A DNA stretch of 64,000 nucleotides from Salvelinus alpinus (Eukaryota > Chordata > Actinopteri > Salmoniformes > Salmonidae), in assembly GCF_045679555.1 (NCBI RefSeq), contig NC_092093.1, positions 66,721,714 to 66,785,713 on the forward strand, in the 5' to 3' direction. This document shows, in pieces, positions 10,816 to 22,169 of the stretch (position 1 is the first letter of the stretch; each line of letters opens with the position of its first letter). A program made the translations under genes and the position numbers. The notes under the pieces were generated by a model. It was given only the letters and a program-made list of their open reading frames with translations, did no database searches and was not told the DNA's origin.

Positions 10816-10934
10816 TGATTCAATGCCAACAGTTTTATTTGATTATTAACAAACCAATATTTCAAGTTGTAACCTATTTCATTCAACACTATTTTCCCCA
10901 TTAGTTAAACCTAATAAATACCATCAATTCAAAC

Positions 10935-12421
10935 TAAACTCAGCAAAAAAGAAACGTCCCTTTTTCAGGACCCTGTCTTTCAAAGATAATTCGTAAATAT
11001 CCAAATGACTTCACAGATCTTCATTGTAAAGGGTTGTTTCCCATGCTTGTTCAATGAACCATAAACAATTAATGAACATGCACCTGTGGAACGGTCGTTA
11101 AGACACTAACAGCTTACAGACGGTAGGCAATTATTAAGGTCAGTTATGAAAACTTAGGATACTAAAGAGGCCTTTCTAATGACTCTGAAAAACACCAAAA
11201 GAAAGATGACCAGGGTCCCTGCTCATCTGCGTGAACATGCCTTAGGCATGCTGCAAGGAGGCATGAGGACTGCAGATGTGGCCAGGGCAATACATTGCAA
11301 TGTCCATACTGTGAGACGCCTAAGACAGCGCTACAGGGAGACAGGACGGACAGCTGATCATCCTCGCAGTGGCAGACCACGGGTAACAACACCTGCACAG
11401 GATCGGTACATCCGAACATCACACCTGCGGGACAAGTACAGGATGGCAACAACAACTGCCCGAGTTACACCAGGAATGCACAATCCCTCCATCAGTGCTC
11501 AGACTGTCCGCAATAGGCTGAGAGAGATTGGACTGAGGGCTTGTAGGCCTGTTGTAAGGCAGGTCCTCACCAGACATCTCCGGCAACAACGACGCCTATG
11601 GGCACAAACCCACCGTCGCTGGACCAGACAGGACTGGCAAAAAGCGCTCTTCACTGATGTGTCGCGGTTTTGTCTCACCAGGGTGATGGTCGGATTTGCA
11701 TTTATCGTTGAAGGAACGAGCGTTACACCGAGGCCTGTACTCTGGAGCAGGATCGATTTGGAGGTGGAGGGTCCGTCATGGTCTGTGGCGGTATGTCACA
11801 GCATCATCGGACTGAGCTTGTTGTCATTGTAGGCAATCTCAACACTGTGCGTTACAGGGAAGACATCCTCCTCCCTCATGTGGTACCCTTCCTGCAGGCT
11901 CATCCTGACATGACCCTCCAGCATGACACTGCCACCAGCCATACTGCTCGTTCTGTGCGTGAGTTCCTGCAAGACAGGAATGTCAGTGTTCTGCCATGGC
12001 CAGCGAAGAGCCCAGATCTCAATCCCATTGAGCATGTCTGGGACCTGTTGGATCGGAGGGTGAGGGCTAGGGCCATTCCCCCCCAGAAATGTCCGGGAAC
12101 TTGCAGGTGCCTCGGTGGAAGAGTGGGGTAACATCTCACAGCAAGAACTGGATAATCTGGTGCAGTCCATGAGGAGGAGATGCACTGCAGTACTTAATGC
12201 AGCTGGTGGCCACACCAGATACTGACTGTTACTTTTGATTTTGACCCCCCTTTGTTCAGGGACACATTATTTAATTTCTGTTAGTCACATGTCTGTGGAA
12301 CTTGTTCAGTTTATGTCTCAGTTGTTGAGTCTTGTTATGTTCATACAAATATTTACACATGTTAAGTTTGCTGAAAATAAACACAGTTGACAGTTAGAGG
12401 ACACTTTCTTTGCTGAGTTTA
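10935..12421 (+). mobile_element. Tc1/mariner element, full length, transposase broken
   Basis: The terminal inverted repeats are aactcagcaaaaaagaaac (left, after TA at 10935) and the complementary tttctttgctgagtt (right, before TA at 12420). The element is about 1.49 kb, a normal Tc1 size. It is a different family from the element at 9712 and lies about 120 bp from it. Confidence 0.9.
11179..12225 (+). pseudogene. Tc1 transposase, two frameshifts
   Basis: The product would be a DDE transposase of the Tc1 group. The N-terminal helix-turn-helix part (VPAHLREHALGMLQGGMRTA) and the basic GRTADHPRSGRPRV linker are intact. The first catalytic Asp is in FTDVSRF (the usual following Glu is Val), the second in LQHDTATSH, and the Glu in NPIEHVWD. 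A one-base loss near 11685 (run of g after caccag) and a one-base gain in the C run at about 12078-12084 shift the frame twice; the frame resumes to GGHTRY and a stop at 12223-12225. About 340 residues would be expected. The element is not active as it stands. Confidence 0.88.
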
Positions 12422-12696
12422 TATACAACCCATTTTTAATGTTGTACCAAGTTTAATTTTCACATTGGAATTAGCTATCCAAATTTCTTCAATTGGATAC
12501 AAACAATTAAATAAATGTCCTCTTAATCAAGCTGGACTCCAAACACTTTATTGTCAGAAGACTTTCACATTAACTGGTTACAATATTGTAACCAAGTGGT
12601 GACCATCTCATCAATGGAAACCTTGCCAGCCTCTTTAATATCATAGTACTTACGCAAATATAATTTAAGATTCAGTGCTGGCAGTGAACATTTAAT
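12422..12696. other. Short unique stretch between a Tc1 and a solo LTR
   Basis: 275 bp of AT-rich sequence without a recognisable gene or repeat end. It may be old 3' flank of otud1 displaced by the two Tc1 insertions. Confidence 0.4.
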
Positions 12697-12975
12697 TGTA
12701 ACGATGTGCGCTGAGAGGTGCGGGAAGCAAGTTCAGAGTGTGAGTGTTTCAATGAATAAACAACATAATCCAAAATAAGAAACACGACCGACGTACAGAC
12801 ATGACGCTGGAACAGAAACAATCATGCCTGGGGAAGGAACCAAAGGGAGTGACATATATAGGGAATGTAATCAGGGAAGTGATCAAGTCCAGGTGAGTAA
12901 CGATGGTGACAAGTGTGCGCCAAAACGAGCAGCCTGGTGACCTAGAGGGCGGAGAGGGAGCACACGTAATAATGA
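12697..12975 (-). mobile_element. Degraded solo LTR, second LTR family
   Basis: The sequence matches, block by block, the LTR at 33773-34069: tgtaacga at the left end, gggaagcaagttc, gcctggggaaggaa, gggagtgacatatat, gcagcctggtgacct and ggagagggagcacacgt. On the minus strand it would begin TGTCACGTG. Its right end has decayed (cacacgtaata instead of cacacgtgaca), so no clear target duplication remains. No internal region is attached. Confidence 0.75.
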
Positions 12976-13915
12976 TATATAAAAAAATCAACACATTACC
13001 TGGAATGACATTTACTCTCACAGGTGGCCCAAAAAAAACAACTGAATGCCACGCCCCAAATACGCCACGACTCCAACTCTTCTGCGACCACTACATTGCA
13101 CCAACTGCCAAGCAAGGTGAATTCACACGAGGTGTTGAAAGCAATTTAGAAGCTTTCATTCAATTTAAAAAAAAATCTCCTTGATCTGTCACATTCGTTA
13201 TTTGATTTCAGACAAATGTATTAGAACAGGTCGAACGAACCAAAGCCTAATTTTGGATCATAACAAATCAGAAAAAGCACTTCAGATGAACAACAGTGGC
13301 GTCCCACTTTTTACAGTGTGCACTCAGGTCTACTCTTCTAGAGATGATTTATTGGGTTGTAAGTGTTAAGTTAGTGTTGTTCAGCTTTAGGCCTTTGTAA
13401 GGTGTTGGCGCGCAAACTGAAAAAATGTTTTGAAATAACACATTTGGTGTTCTATTTACACATTTTACTCTGTTTTACTGACGTTATTTTCATCCCCGTG
13501 CAAGTTCATGGGCACACACACACACACACTAGACATGGAATAGGGGTGACCTCGGCTTTCTCTATCTCCAGAAGTGGTTTTATAGTTTGCTTTATTCCCA
13601 TGCATAACCACTAGATGGCGTATTAGACCACTCAATTGACTTGTTTCACAGGGTTGATTGAAACATTGCACAGTATAAAATCAAATTATCTTTAGATACT
13701 TTTGCCTTCACATAGCATCAATACACAAACAGTTGGCCTAACTGCTATGTCCAAAGGAATGTTTGCTTTAGGTAGTCTTAACCCCAAAGTCAGGACACCC
13801 CTACACGTAACGGTCACAGTCGTCCCCGTTATGCACGCCTTGGTTAAGTTACCTTGTGTCTACTTTTCCCCCACGTCTGCCTACAACGTTTGTAGGCTTG
13901 TTTTGCTATTGTAAT

Positions 13916-13918
<3 letters not shown>
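12976..13918. other. No gene recognised
   Basis: About 0.9 kb with only short open frames lacking family motifs. A short CA repeat (about 13513-13529) is the only local structure seen. Confidence 0.45.

Positions 13919-13977
<59 letters not shown>
13919..13977. repeat. (TA)n microsatellite
   Basis: An almost pure run of about 28 TA units. Translated frames across it (IYIYIY) are artefacts. Confidence 0.97.
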
Positions 13978-13980
<3 letters not shown>

Positions 13981-14157
13981 GTTTTTCTTTGAACATGTAC
14001 AGTCTGGTTTGACTTTGTGTATCTTTGGCTATTTTATGGCCGCATGTTTTATTTCCCCTAACTCTAAAATAATAAGAACAGCGGCTGTAAACTGTTATGA
14101 TGTAATTCTGCAGTCATGTGGATACCAATGTTTTTTTAATGCACAAAAAACATGAGC

Positions 14158-14512
14158 TTTTCCTCTCTCTCTATATACCAGCAGGTATCTTCTCCTCTCT
14201 GCGTATATACCAGCCTGTGCATTTTCCTCTCTCCCTATATACCAGCAGGTATCTTTTCCTCTCTGCCTATATACCAGCCGGTGTCTTTTCCCTACTGCCT
14301 ATATACCAGCCTGTGCCTTTTCCTCTCTGCGTATATACCAGCCTGTGCCTTTTCCTCTCTGCCTATATACCAGCCAGTGCCTTTTCCTCTCTGCGTATAT
14401 ACCAGCCTGTGCCTTTACCTCTCTGCGTATATACCAGCCTGTGCCTTTTCCTCTCTGCGTATATACCAGCCTGTGCCTTTCTGCTCTGCCTATATACTAG
14501 CCTTTGCCTCTC
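14158..14512. repeat. 32-bp minisatellite, about 11 copies
   Basis: The unit is close to cctgtgccttttcctctctg followed by cgtatataccag, 32 bp in all, repeated about 11 times with substitutions that cluster in some copies (aggtatct, ccggtgtct). Because 32 is not a multiple of three and the unit has no stop in any forward frame, long open frames of tyrosine/serine/proline repeats run across it. They do not look like a gene. Confidence 0.92.
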
Positions 14513-14872
14513 CCTCTCCCGCTCTATTTGCTATAATGAACCAGTGCTCCACACACAACCAGCTGTCAGTTAGTAAGTCAGGTGAGCGCGGTAGTAAAAG
14601 CAGATCCGGATCACTAGCTGCCTCGACCGCTACTGCTGCAGTATTGGCATCTGTTGCCAGCAAATGGCATAGAGTGACGAAAGGCAAAACTGAATGACAA
14701 TCTGAACGATATTTTATATTTGAGCTGTATGTACGTCCAACGAGCAAGAGTTGCAAGATACGGGTCACCCATGCGAAATAACCATATCGGTGGAAGTTGT
14801 TGGATACTTTGAAACAAACTGCGACGGTGGTGGTGCAACGTGCCCCTTGACTTGAGAGTTAGCCTATCGAAC

Positions 14873-14945
14873 ATGTCGGGACATCGGGTGCAGTTTGCGG
14901 ACCAGCTTCCTCCCAGTGACCGCAAAGCCAGCCCCAAATCACACA
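14873..14945 (+). CDS. Candidate first coding exon of a plus-strand gene downstream of otud1
   Basis: ATG at 14873 opens 24 codons (MSGHRVQFADQLPPSDRKAS then PKSH) and one extra base, ending at a strong splice donor (caca/gtaagc, 14946). The frame uses GC-rich third positions unlike the AT-rich surroundings, and about 250 bp upstream has raised CpG content. I do not recognise the peptide. In human the next plus-strand gene after OTUD1 is KIAA1217 (sickle tail homologue), a very large gene with long introns, so this could be an alternative first exon of its orthologue. That is inference from gene order. No second exon was identified in the window. The exon could also be chance. Confidence 0.42.
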
Positions 14946-15590
14946 GTAAGCACTACTCTTGATTGCTTCTTGGTTTGTTGCTTTCAAGTTTCGAGCTTGT
15001 GTCCACACTGACCTTGGCTTGGATGATTCATATTTGGGAAAATCATGCTGATATAGCAGTCCATATATTTGGTAAATGACTGGCTTCTAATTATCTTGTT
15101 TAGACGTATTTGATACTACAATAAGGCTATAGCTACATTTATACATTTACAATCTTTTTCTTTTAGCAGTCACTGTCCCTGCACCCATATTTCCCCCATG
15201 TGCTTATTAATTTGGCCAAGCTCCAAACCTCCTCAATAGCATTTTTACCTAAAGTGATCAATCTAACCCTCTATTTTGGGATTGTAATATTATATTTTCC
15301 TTTACATACCGGTATGTTATGTTATAAAGGCATTACAAGCAGTTAGGATATTCAAGCATTCAGTCATGGATTCAAAGTCATCAAATCCATAAAATCATGT
15401 CAAGGATCATTAATTGCTGATGATTTTATAGGATTGCCATGAGAGTGTGGTTTAGTTACTGTGTGTCGCCGCAAGTAGCATCACCTGTCATAATGCTCAT
15501 TTGTCACCTGGAGTCAATGATAGGGCCACTGGTAGGGGCCCCTGACAGTCATAAGGGCCACTGGTCTCTGGGTTGGTATCAAGACTGGCT
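14946..15590. other. No feature recognised; intron 1 if the 14873 exon is real
   Basis: AT-rich sequence with no open frame of interest and no mobile-element end that I recognise. Confidence 0.4.
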
Positions 15591-15619
15591 ACACACCAAA
15601 ACATGAGGGTAGGAAGGGT

Positions 15620-16750
15620 GATGATGGTTCTATGTAGAACCATACTGACCCAAAAGAACTGTTTGAGCCCTTAAAATGGTTATTTGCAGTTCAGAAAAAT
15701 GTTCTTTCCACTTTTAGTGATAATTCAAATGTAGGGAATATTTTGGGGCGTGGTTTGTGCACAGCTCTTTTTTGCAACCCGTGGGTGAGAGTGTCACTCC
15801 AGTTTATGTAACCTGCTGTGTTATTCTATTTCATGTTATCCATTAATATGAGCAGTGAAATTGAACCTCTCAACCTCAAAGGTTCTTTGTAGAACCATAC
15901 AGGTTTTTTTTTTTTTTTATCTGGTTTAATTGCCATATTATATTTCTACAATTCCATTGGTTGTAATATTGTTTTTTATTGACAAGTTGAATCAGGTGTG
16001 CTAGCCCTGGAACATCTGAGGATCATATATACATCACAAAACAATTTCACTACTCAGCCATTCTCCATAAAGGTTCTATAAATAACCATTAAAAGGGTCC
16101 TATGTAGCCTTCTGAGTGGCACAGCGGTCTAAGGCACAGCATCGCAGTGCTAGAGGTGTCACTACAAATCCGGGTTCGATCCCGGGCTGTGTCGCTCCCA
16201 TGAGGCGGCACACAATTGGTCCAGCGTCATCTGGGTTAGGGGAGGGTTTCCCCGGCTGGGATGTCCTTTTCCCATTGCGCTTTAGTGACTCCTTGTGGTG
16301 TATGGGCGACTTTGATCGCGGTACGGTGTTTACCCCGACACATTGGTGCGGCTGGCTTCCAGGTTAAGCGAACAGTGTGTCAAGAAGCAGTGCGGCTTGG
16401 CGAAGACGTGTTTCGGAGGATGCATGCTCTCAACCTTTGCCCCTCCCGAGTACGTACGGGAGTTGCAGCGATGGGACAAGACTGTAACTACCAATTGGGG
16501 AGAAAAAGGGGTAAAGAGGATTTTATGGAGCCCCAAAAAGGGTTGTAACCATAGCGGAACTTTTTTTTTTTGGTGCTGTAGATAACCTTTTTTTAATGGT
16601 TTTTATAGAAGGGTTCTTTATAGCACCAGACAGGTTCCAACTATAACCTTGTGAGCATTGTTCTTATAGAACCTTTTTAAAAAATGGTTCCATTTAGCAC
16701 TAAAAATGGTTCCACTATGGTTACAAGCCAAATAACCCTTAGACCACATC
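15620..16750. repeat. Angel-like MITE sequence, interrupted by a SINE
   Basis: Repeated self-complementary blocks of the form 'ggttctatgtagaaccata' occur at about 15628, 15890, 16068, 16600 and 16665, with complements such as ttcttatagaacctttt. They lie on both sides of the SINE at 16113-16516. This is typical of fish fold-back MITEs. Exact ends cannot be set because several copies appear to overlap. Confidence 0.6.
16113..16516 (+). mobile_element. Long tRNA-derived SINE
   Basis: A tRNA-like head has box A gtggcacagcggtctaaggc and an intact box B ggttcgatcc (inside gggttcgatcccgggctgt, which includes a SmaI site). A body of about 300 bp follows, with the blocks gtttcggaggatgcatgctc and cgggagttgcagcgatggga, and the element ends at ccaattggggagaaaaaggg. 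Heads of this type are widespread in salmonids; I do not assign a named family. The intact promoter boxes suggest a fairly young copy. Confidence 0.82.
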
Positions 16751-16755
16751 AAGCT

Positions 16756-16934
16756 CACTGCCTTCGGAAAGTATTCAGACCACATTTTGTTACGTTACAG
16801 CCTTATTCGAAAATTGATTCAATATTTCTTTTCCTTCAGCAACCTACACACAATACCCCATAATGTGCAAGCGAAAACAGGTTTTTAGAAATTTTAGCAA
16901 ATGTGTTCAAAATAAAAAACAGAAATACCTTATT
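16756..16934. mobile_element. Terminal fragment of another Tc1 element
   Basis: The sequence cactgccttcggaaagtatt followed by attttgttacgttacagcct and acaataccccataatg is the terminal inverted repeat and adjoining sequence of a common salmonid Tc1 family. It stops abruptly at 16934, where a second Tc1 (Sleeping Beauty type) begins at a TA. No transposase of this first family is present. Confidence 0.82.
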
Positions 16935-18542
16935 TACAGTTGTAGGCGGAAGTTTACATACACCTTAGCCAAATACATTTAAACTGTTTCACAACTCCTG
17001 ACATTTAATCCTAGTAAAAACTCCCTTTCTTAGGTCAGTTAGGATCACCACTTTATTTTAAGAATGTGAAATGTCAGAGAAATTGTAGAGAGAATGATTT
17101 ATTCAGCTTTTATTTCTTTCATCACATTCCCAGTGGGTCAGAAGTTTACATACACTCAATTTGTATTTGGTAGCATTGCCTTTAAATTGTTTAACTTGGG
17201 TCAAACGTTTCGGGTAGCCTTCCACAAGCTTCCCACAATAAGTTGGGTGAATTTTGGCCCATTCCTCCTGACAGAGCTGGTGTAACTGAGTCAGGTTTGT
17301 AGGCCTCCTTGCTCGCACACGCTTTTTCAGTTCTGCCCACACATTTTCTATAGGATTGAGGTCAGGGCTTTGTGATGGCCACTCCAATACCTTGACTTTG
17401 TTGTCCTTAAGCCATTTTTCCACAACTTTGGAAGTATGCTTTGGGTCATTATCCATTTGGAAGACCCATTTGTTACCAAGCTTTAAGTTCCTGATTGATG
17501 TATTGAGATGTTGCTTCAAAATCTCCACAATTTTCCGCCTCATGACGCCATCTGTTTTGTGAAGTGTACCAGTCCCTCCTGCAGCAAAGCACCGCCACAA
17601 CATGATGCTGCCACCCCCGTGCTTCACGGTTGGGATGGTGTTCTTTGGCTCGCAAGCCTCCCCCTTTTTCCTCCAAATATAATGACCAAACAGCTCTATT
17701 TTTGATTCATCAGAGCAGAGGACATTTCTCCAAAAAGTATGATCTTTGTCCCCATGTGCAGTTGCAAACCGTCTGGCTTTTTTTAATGGCGGTTTTGGAG
17801 CAGTGGCTTCTTCCTTGCTGAGCAGCCTTTCAGGTCGAGATATGACTTGTTTTACTGTGGATATAGATACTTTTGTACCTGTTTCCTCCAGCATCTTCAC
17901 AAGGTACTTTGCTGTTGTTCTGGGATGGATTTGCACGTTTCGCACCAAAGTACGTACATTTCTAGGAGACAGAACGCGTCTCCTTCCTGAGCGGTATGAC
18001 GGCTGGGTGGTCCCATGGTGTTTATACTTGCATACTATTGTTTGTACAGATGAACGTGGTACCTTCAGGCGTTTGGAAATTGCTCCCAAGGATGAACTAT
18101 ACTTTTCAGGTCTACAATTGTTTTCTGAAGTCTTGGCTGATTTCCCCATGATGTCAAGCAAAGAGGCACTGCGTTTGAAGGTTGGCCTTGAAATACATCC
18201 ACAGGTACATCTCCAATTTACTCAAATGATGTCAATTAGCCTGTCAGAAGCTTCTAAAGCCATGACATCATTTTCTGGAATATTCCAAGCTGGTTAAAGG
18301 CATAGTCAACTCAGTGTATGTAAACTTCTGACCCACTGGAATTGTGATGCAGTGAATTATAAGTGAAATAATCTGTCTGTAAACAATTGTTGGAAAAATG
18401 ACTTGTGTTATGCACAAAGTAGATGTCCTAACCGACTTGCCAAAACTATAGTTTGATGATAAGAAATTTGTGGAGTGGTTGAAAAACGAGCTTTAATGAC
18501 TCCAACCTAAGTGTATGTAAACTTCTGTGCTTTTTTTTTGTA
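16935..18542 (-). mobile_element. Sleeping Beauty-type Tc1 element
   Basis: The left end, cagttgtaggcggaagttta, and the right end, ctaagtgtatgtaaacttct, match the salmonid Tc1 group from which the synthetic Sleeping Beauty transposon was rebuilt. Inner direct-repeat copies of the binding site are visible at 17132-17157 (agtgggtcagaagtttacat) and 18312-18338 (gtatgtaaacttctgaccca), so the IR/DR layout is kept. The outermost bases at the right (ctgtgctttttttttg) are decayed. TA flanks both sides. Confidence 0.93.
17103..18149 (-). CDS. Sleeping Beauty-type transposase, open frame with local frame swaps
   Basis: This would be a Tc1-group DDE transposase acting in the nucleus on the element's own IR/DR ends. 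MGKS at 18149 is the family start. Helix-turn-helix DNA-binding text ([19 protein letters not shown]) and the GRRRVLSP hook are present. The catalytic triad is intact: Asp147 in SDESKIELF, Asp233 in MDNDPKHT and Glu268 in NPIENVW (D-D spacing 86, then DD34E). Three short segments read as out-of-frame sequence (after [33 protein letters not shown]), so paired indels kept the ORF open while scrambling residues. The usual stop after NATKY is lost, which adds about 20 residues. It is open but probably inactive. Confidence 0.85.
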   Translation of the reverse strand: MGKSAKTSENNCRPEKYSSSLGAISKRLKVPRSSVQTIVCKYKHHGTTQPSYRSGRRRVLSPRNVRTLVRNVQIHPRTTAKYLVKMLEETGTKVSISTVKQVISRPERLLSKEEATAPKPPLKKARRFATAHGDKDHTFWRNVLCSDESKIELFGHYIWRKKGEACEPKNTIPTVKHGGGSIMLWRCFAAGGTGTLHKTDGVMRRKIVEILKQHLNTSIRNLKLGNKWVFQMDNDPKHTSKVVEKWLKDNKVKVLEWPSQSPDLNPIENVWAELKKRVRARRPTNLTQLHQLCQEEWAKIHPTYCGKLVEGYPKRLTQVKQFKGNATKYKLSVCKLLTHWECDERNKS

Positions 18543-18584
18543 CTCTTCTCTTTGAGAAATTGTCCTGTGAAAGCAACAGAATGC

Positions 18585-18773
18585 CCCAGACCTGGGTTCA
18601 AATACTATTTGAAATCGTTCAAATACTTTCATAATTTGCTTTAACCTGCCTGGAGTGCCAGATGGATGGGGTTAAGACTGTTTGGACTTTTCTATTGGTT
18701 ACATTTCGCCAGGCAAGCTCAATCAAACACAGTATTTGAAATTATTTCACATAATATTTGAACCCAGGCCTGA
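18585..18773. repeat. Short MITE with inverted ends
   Basis: The ends are inverted copies: cagacctgggttcaaatact at the left and atatttgaacccaggcctg at the right, with ttgaaat blocks inside. The body has gcctggagtgccagatgg and its partner cgccaggcaagctc. About 190 bp, non-coding. I recognise it as a dispersed salmonid repeat. Confidence 0.8.
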
Positions 18774-19002
18774 TCTGCCTCAACTCAGAAGAGAGAGACT
18801 TATTATGCCTGCAACGGAACAGCATATGTACTGTATACCATCATCCATATGCATGACATGTCTGAAGCTAGATTAGTAGGAAGTTTTGTATTGCCCCAAA
18901 CCTGTGATCTAAACACAGACGTCAATGGTCACTCTATTCTATACTCACACAGTGAATGTCTTCGGATATATCTTACTTTAGGTGGCATTTGCCCTTGCAA
19001 TA

Positions 19003-19472
19003 TACACTCAGTATACCAAACATTACGAACAATTCGTCAGGGCATGGATTCTACAAGGTGTCGAAAGCGTTCCACAGGGATGCTGGCACATGTTGACTCC
19101 AATGCTTCCCACAGTTGTGTCAAGTTGGCTGGATGTCCTTTGGGTGGTGGACCATTCTTGATACCCACAGGAAACTGTTGAGTGTGGAAAGCCCAGCAGT
19201 GTTGTAGTTCTTGACTCAAACCGGTGCACTGGCACCTACTACCATACCCCGTTCAATGGCACTTAGTTTTTTTGTCTTGGCCATTCACCCTCTGAATGGC
19301 ACACATACACAATCCATGTCTCAATTGTCTCATGGCTTAAAAATCCTATTTTAACCTCTGGATTTAACAAGTGACATCAATAAGGGATCACAGTTTTCAC
19401 CTGGATTCACCTGGTCAGCCTATATCATGGAAAGAGCAGGTGTTCTTAATGTTTTGTATACTCAGTGTATTG
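19003..19472 (-). mobile_element. Short non-autonomous Tc1-like element
   Basis: The terminal repeats are tacactcagtataccaaaca (left) and tgttttgtatactcagtgta (right), flanked by TA. It is 470 bp. On the minus strand it encodes a decayed transposase tail (see 19023-19235). It is a frequent salmonid family. Confidence 0.85.
19023..19235 (-). pseudogene. Tc1 transposase C-terminal remnant
   Basis: The minus strand reads [20 protein letters not shown] and then [20 protein letters not shown]. This is the degenerate tail of a Tc1-type transposase (GYPRLWxxxNxxxSxPxExLxxxVxSM-like). No catalytic residue is included. Confidence 0.5.
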
Positions 19473-19707
19473 ATGCAATGCTCTCCATCTTGCCTGTGCT
19501 GACCTGTCATCGCTAGATAGATGCAGTCCGTGCATACAGGGGTTTGGTGATCACTGTGCGCTCTCTGTCTTGTCGAGGTGATGCTCACCTTGAGCCACTT
19601 ATTTCTCCAGTGGTACCTCAGCCTCACTGTGCACCGCAACACCACACAGTCACAGAGGACAGACACATGGTGATAAGCAGACACGGTTTCTCTAGTATAA
19701 CGCACAC

Positions 19708-19840
19708 TATTCATAAAGTGTCTCAGTGTAGGAGTGCTGATCTAGGATTAATAAGGATACATAGACAGGGGGACCTGATCCTAGGTCAGCACTCCTACTC
19801 TGAGACGCTCCATGAAAATGCATTTATGAATACGGGCCAA
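19708..19840. repeat. Fold-back MITE, 'tctcagtgtaggagtgctga' family
   Basis: The left arm reads tattcataaagtgtctcagt then gtaggagtgctgatctagga. The right arm reads tcctaggtcagcactcctac then tctgagacgc...tttatgaatacggg. The centre is about 30 bp. The same family hosts the nested insertion at 26240-27665. Confidence 0.85.
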
Positions 19841-20195
19841 TGTGTTTTTAATGTGGCGAACGCAATAATGGGATGATGATGTGTGATGATGCTTATTGCA
19901 TGTGAGGCATATGATAGTTGCAGCTGGGCCTCTCATCTCTCCTTTCGCTGGTGCAGTGCAGGCACCCACTCTGGGACATCGTCTCCACAGTGACAGGGTG
20001 ATTGACAGGCCACGTGAGCACAGGCACAATGGAATACTGCCAGTCTCTGCAAATCCCCTCCAGAGAGTAGGCTGCTACACACAGCCCTGTCAGGTCATCG
20101 AACCGGTGTGTGTGTGTGCGTCAGCTGTAGAGGACGATACCTACTACTTTTGGCACATGCACCAGTTTTCGGGCATGTCTATTCGTGTCTCCGAC

Positions 20196-20196
<1 letters not shown>

Positions 20197-20232
<36 letters not shown>
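20197..20232. repeat. (GT)n microsatellite
   Basis: About 17 uninterrupted GT units. Confidence 0.95.
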
Positions 20233-20233
<1 letters not shown>

Positions 20234-21574
20234 ATGTGCGGAGAGAGAGGGATGTGCATCAGGGCAGCGCCAGGGTGGAAAAGTCGTCAGGAGGTTGTGT
20301 GTAGGGCAGGACTCAGATTGTATGCAGAATGGCTTGGGAGGGAAACACAAAATGGCCTCTTCAGCAGCAGTCCCCCTCCACCACCCCCATCCCCCATCCT
20401 GTGGTCCAGAGCCAGGTGACGGGAGTGTCAGGTTTCCCTCCCAAACATCCATCCATACTCTCTCTCGCTCTCTCTCTCTATATATCCCAGGATTAAAAGA
20501 CAGCTGCTGGGTTTAGCATCCAAGGCAGGCCTGTTTCTCTGGGATACCACAGGGCTGTGTGTGGTATCTCATATAATTTCACCAGATACATACAGGAGGA
20601 TCATGTTGTTTATGTAGGTGCAAATGGCAGCTGGATCGAAGAAGGACCCCAAAATGAATCCATGACTTTAATCCAGGTATAACTGATATGTTAACTAATG
20701 ATGCTGGAATGACTGAAAGTCATTATTCATTGAACTGACAAAACAATACGTTTTGGCCTCAACACTTTGTAAGGAGTAATGGAGAGGAAAGTCCTGCATT
20801 GGAATGGGAAAGCCTCATGCTGTGATTAGGGTTGCAAAATTCTGATAATTTCCACGAAATCCCCCGGTTTCCTGGAAAACCTGTGAATTTTGAGAAAGCT
20901 ACCAGACATTTGCTGTGATGAACACATTGTTTTTCTCAGTGCAGTTATCACCTTATGTTCCCAATGCCATTGAGAGAATGTTATTGTGGATTATAGGGGT
21001 TAGTCAGAATCCCTCAAGTTTGTATTAAACGGTTATAGAACGAAAGCTAGGGCCAAGGGGAGGCATGACCAGAGCAGGGCTCTATCACCAGGGGATTGCG
21101 TGAGCTTGGGTGTTGGTTTACACATAATATTCTCCTTGTGGCGATGTCAAATACAACACACACGCACACACACACATTCAAAAAAAAATATTCATTTACA
21201 GGCTGCCAGGTCAAATCTCTTACACATAATCACTTATCACTTTTCATTTGTCACAATGTCCCGTGTTAACATTAGACATTGTAGCAAGCTAGCTTAACGA
21301 TGCCTACTCAAGGGAGTTGATAAGTGCAGTGCTGGCATGAGAATCACACTGTGCTTCTTCACATACACAGGAATGCACCTGTGAAAACACAACTCGTGGG
21401 CGTAAAGGTTACGGTAGGTACAGCAGGACATCTTAAATACGCAGCGACCTCAGAGATTCCCAGGTGTTCCTTCTCTAAACATCTAATTCCATTAAACACA
21501 ACCGGCGCTAGTCACTGCGGTCCCTCTCTCCTAGTGGTGCGAAGGGAGGAGTCAAATGTCCTGACTTCATTGGC

Positions 21575-21722
21575 CAGCTGTCCGTCCGTCTGTTTGCCTG
21601 TCCTTCCATCTGTCCAGCTGTATGTCTGTCCATCTGTCTGTCCGTGTGTCTATATGTCTGCTTACCGTCCTTCCGCCCACCCCTCCGTCCGCCTGTTTGT
21701 CTGTCCGTCTGTCTTCCTGTCT
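21575..21722. repeat. Degenerate tetranucleotide repeat (CTGT/CCGT)
   Basis: Runs of ctgt, ccgt, cctg and cttc units (ctgtccgtccgtctgtttgc) fill about 150 bp. Frames on both strands are open only because of the repeat. Confidence 0.85.
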
Positions 21723-22169
21723 GGGGAGGAGGCTGATTACATCGGACGGGCACTTGGGCTGATCCACACTTCCCTCCCTGCTAGAAATAGCCTCTCCAGA
21801 GATGCTAAACAGCTGTTTTCAAGTTGGTTTTAAAGCAGTCCTTCAAGGGCTCTTCAGTTACTGTGTCTGAAACCGTAACATTTAAGGGGCTGCCCGTAGC
21901 CTCACCCTAAGAGTATCACTACACTAACATAGGGCCACGTTTTGTTAACTTTAACTAGGGCCACGGCTTTCAGATAAAAGCTAATGTACCCTTGAGTTAA
22001 TGTCAAGTGTGTTTTTAGTCCCGAAGCACAAGGACTTGCAAGCTCCTGTTTGCCTATGTTTTTTTCCATGTTATGTTTAAAAAAATTATTCGTTTAAAAA
22101 GATATTCCGAACCAACTGCTGTAGACAGACGCACCGTTTCGTCCCACTGTTTTTGAACCACCTGCTGTG

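Noticed and set aside
14118..14697. Two overlapping open frames (151 and 181 codons)
   Set aside because: They are translations of the 32-bp minisatellite in two frames; no conserved motif, and the second runs through the repeat into unrelated sequence.
16113..16200. Functional tRNA gene
   Set aside because: A and B boxes are present, but the sequence continues into a SINE body and does not fold with a tRNA acceptor stem.
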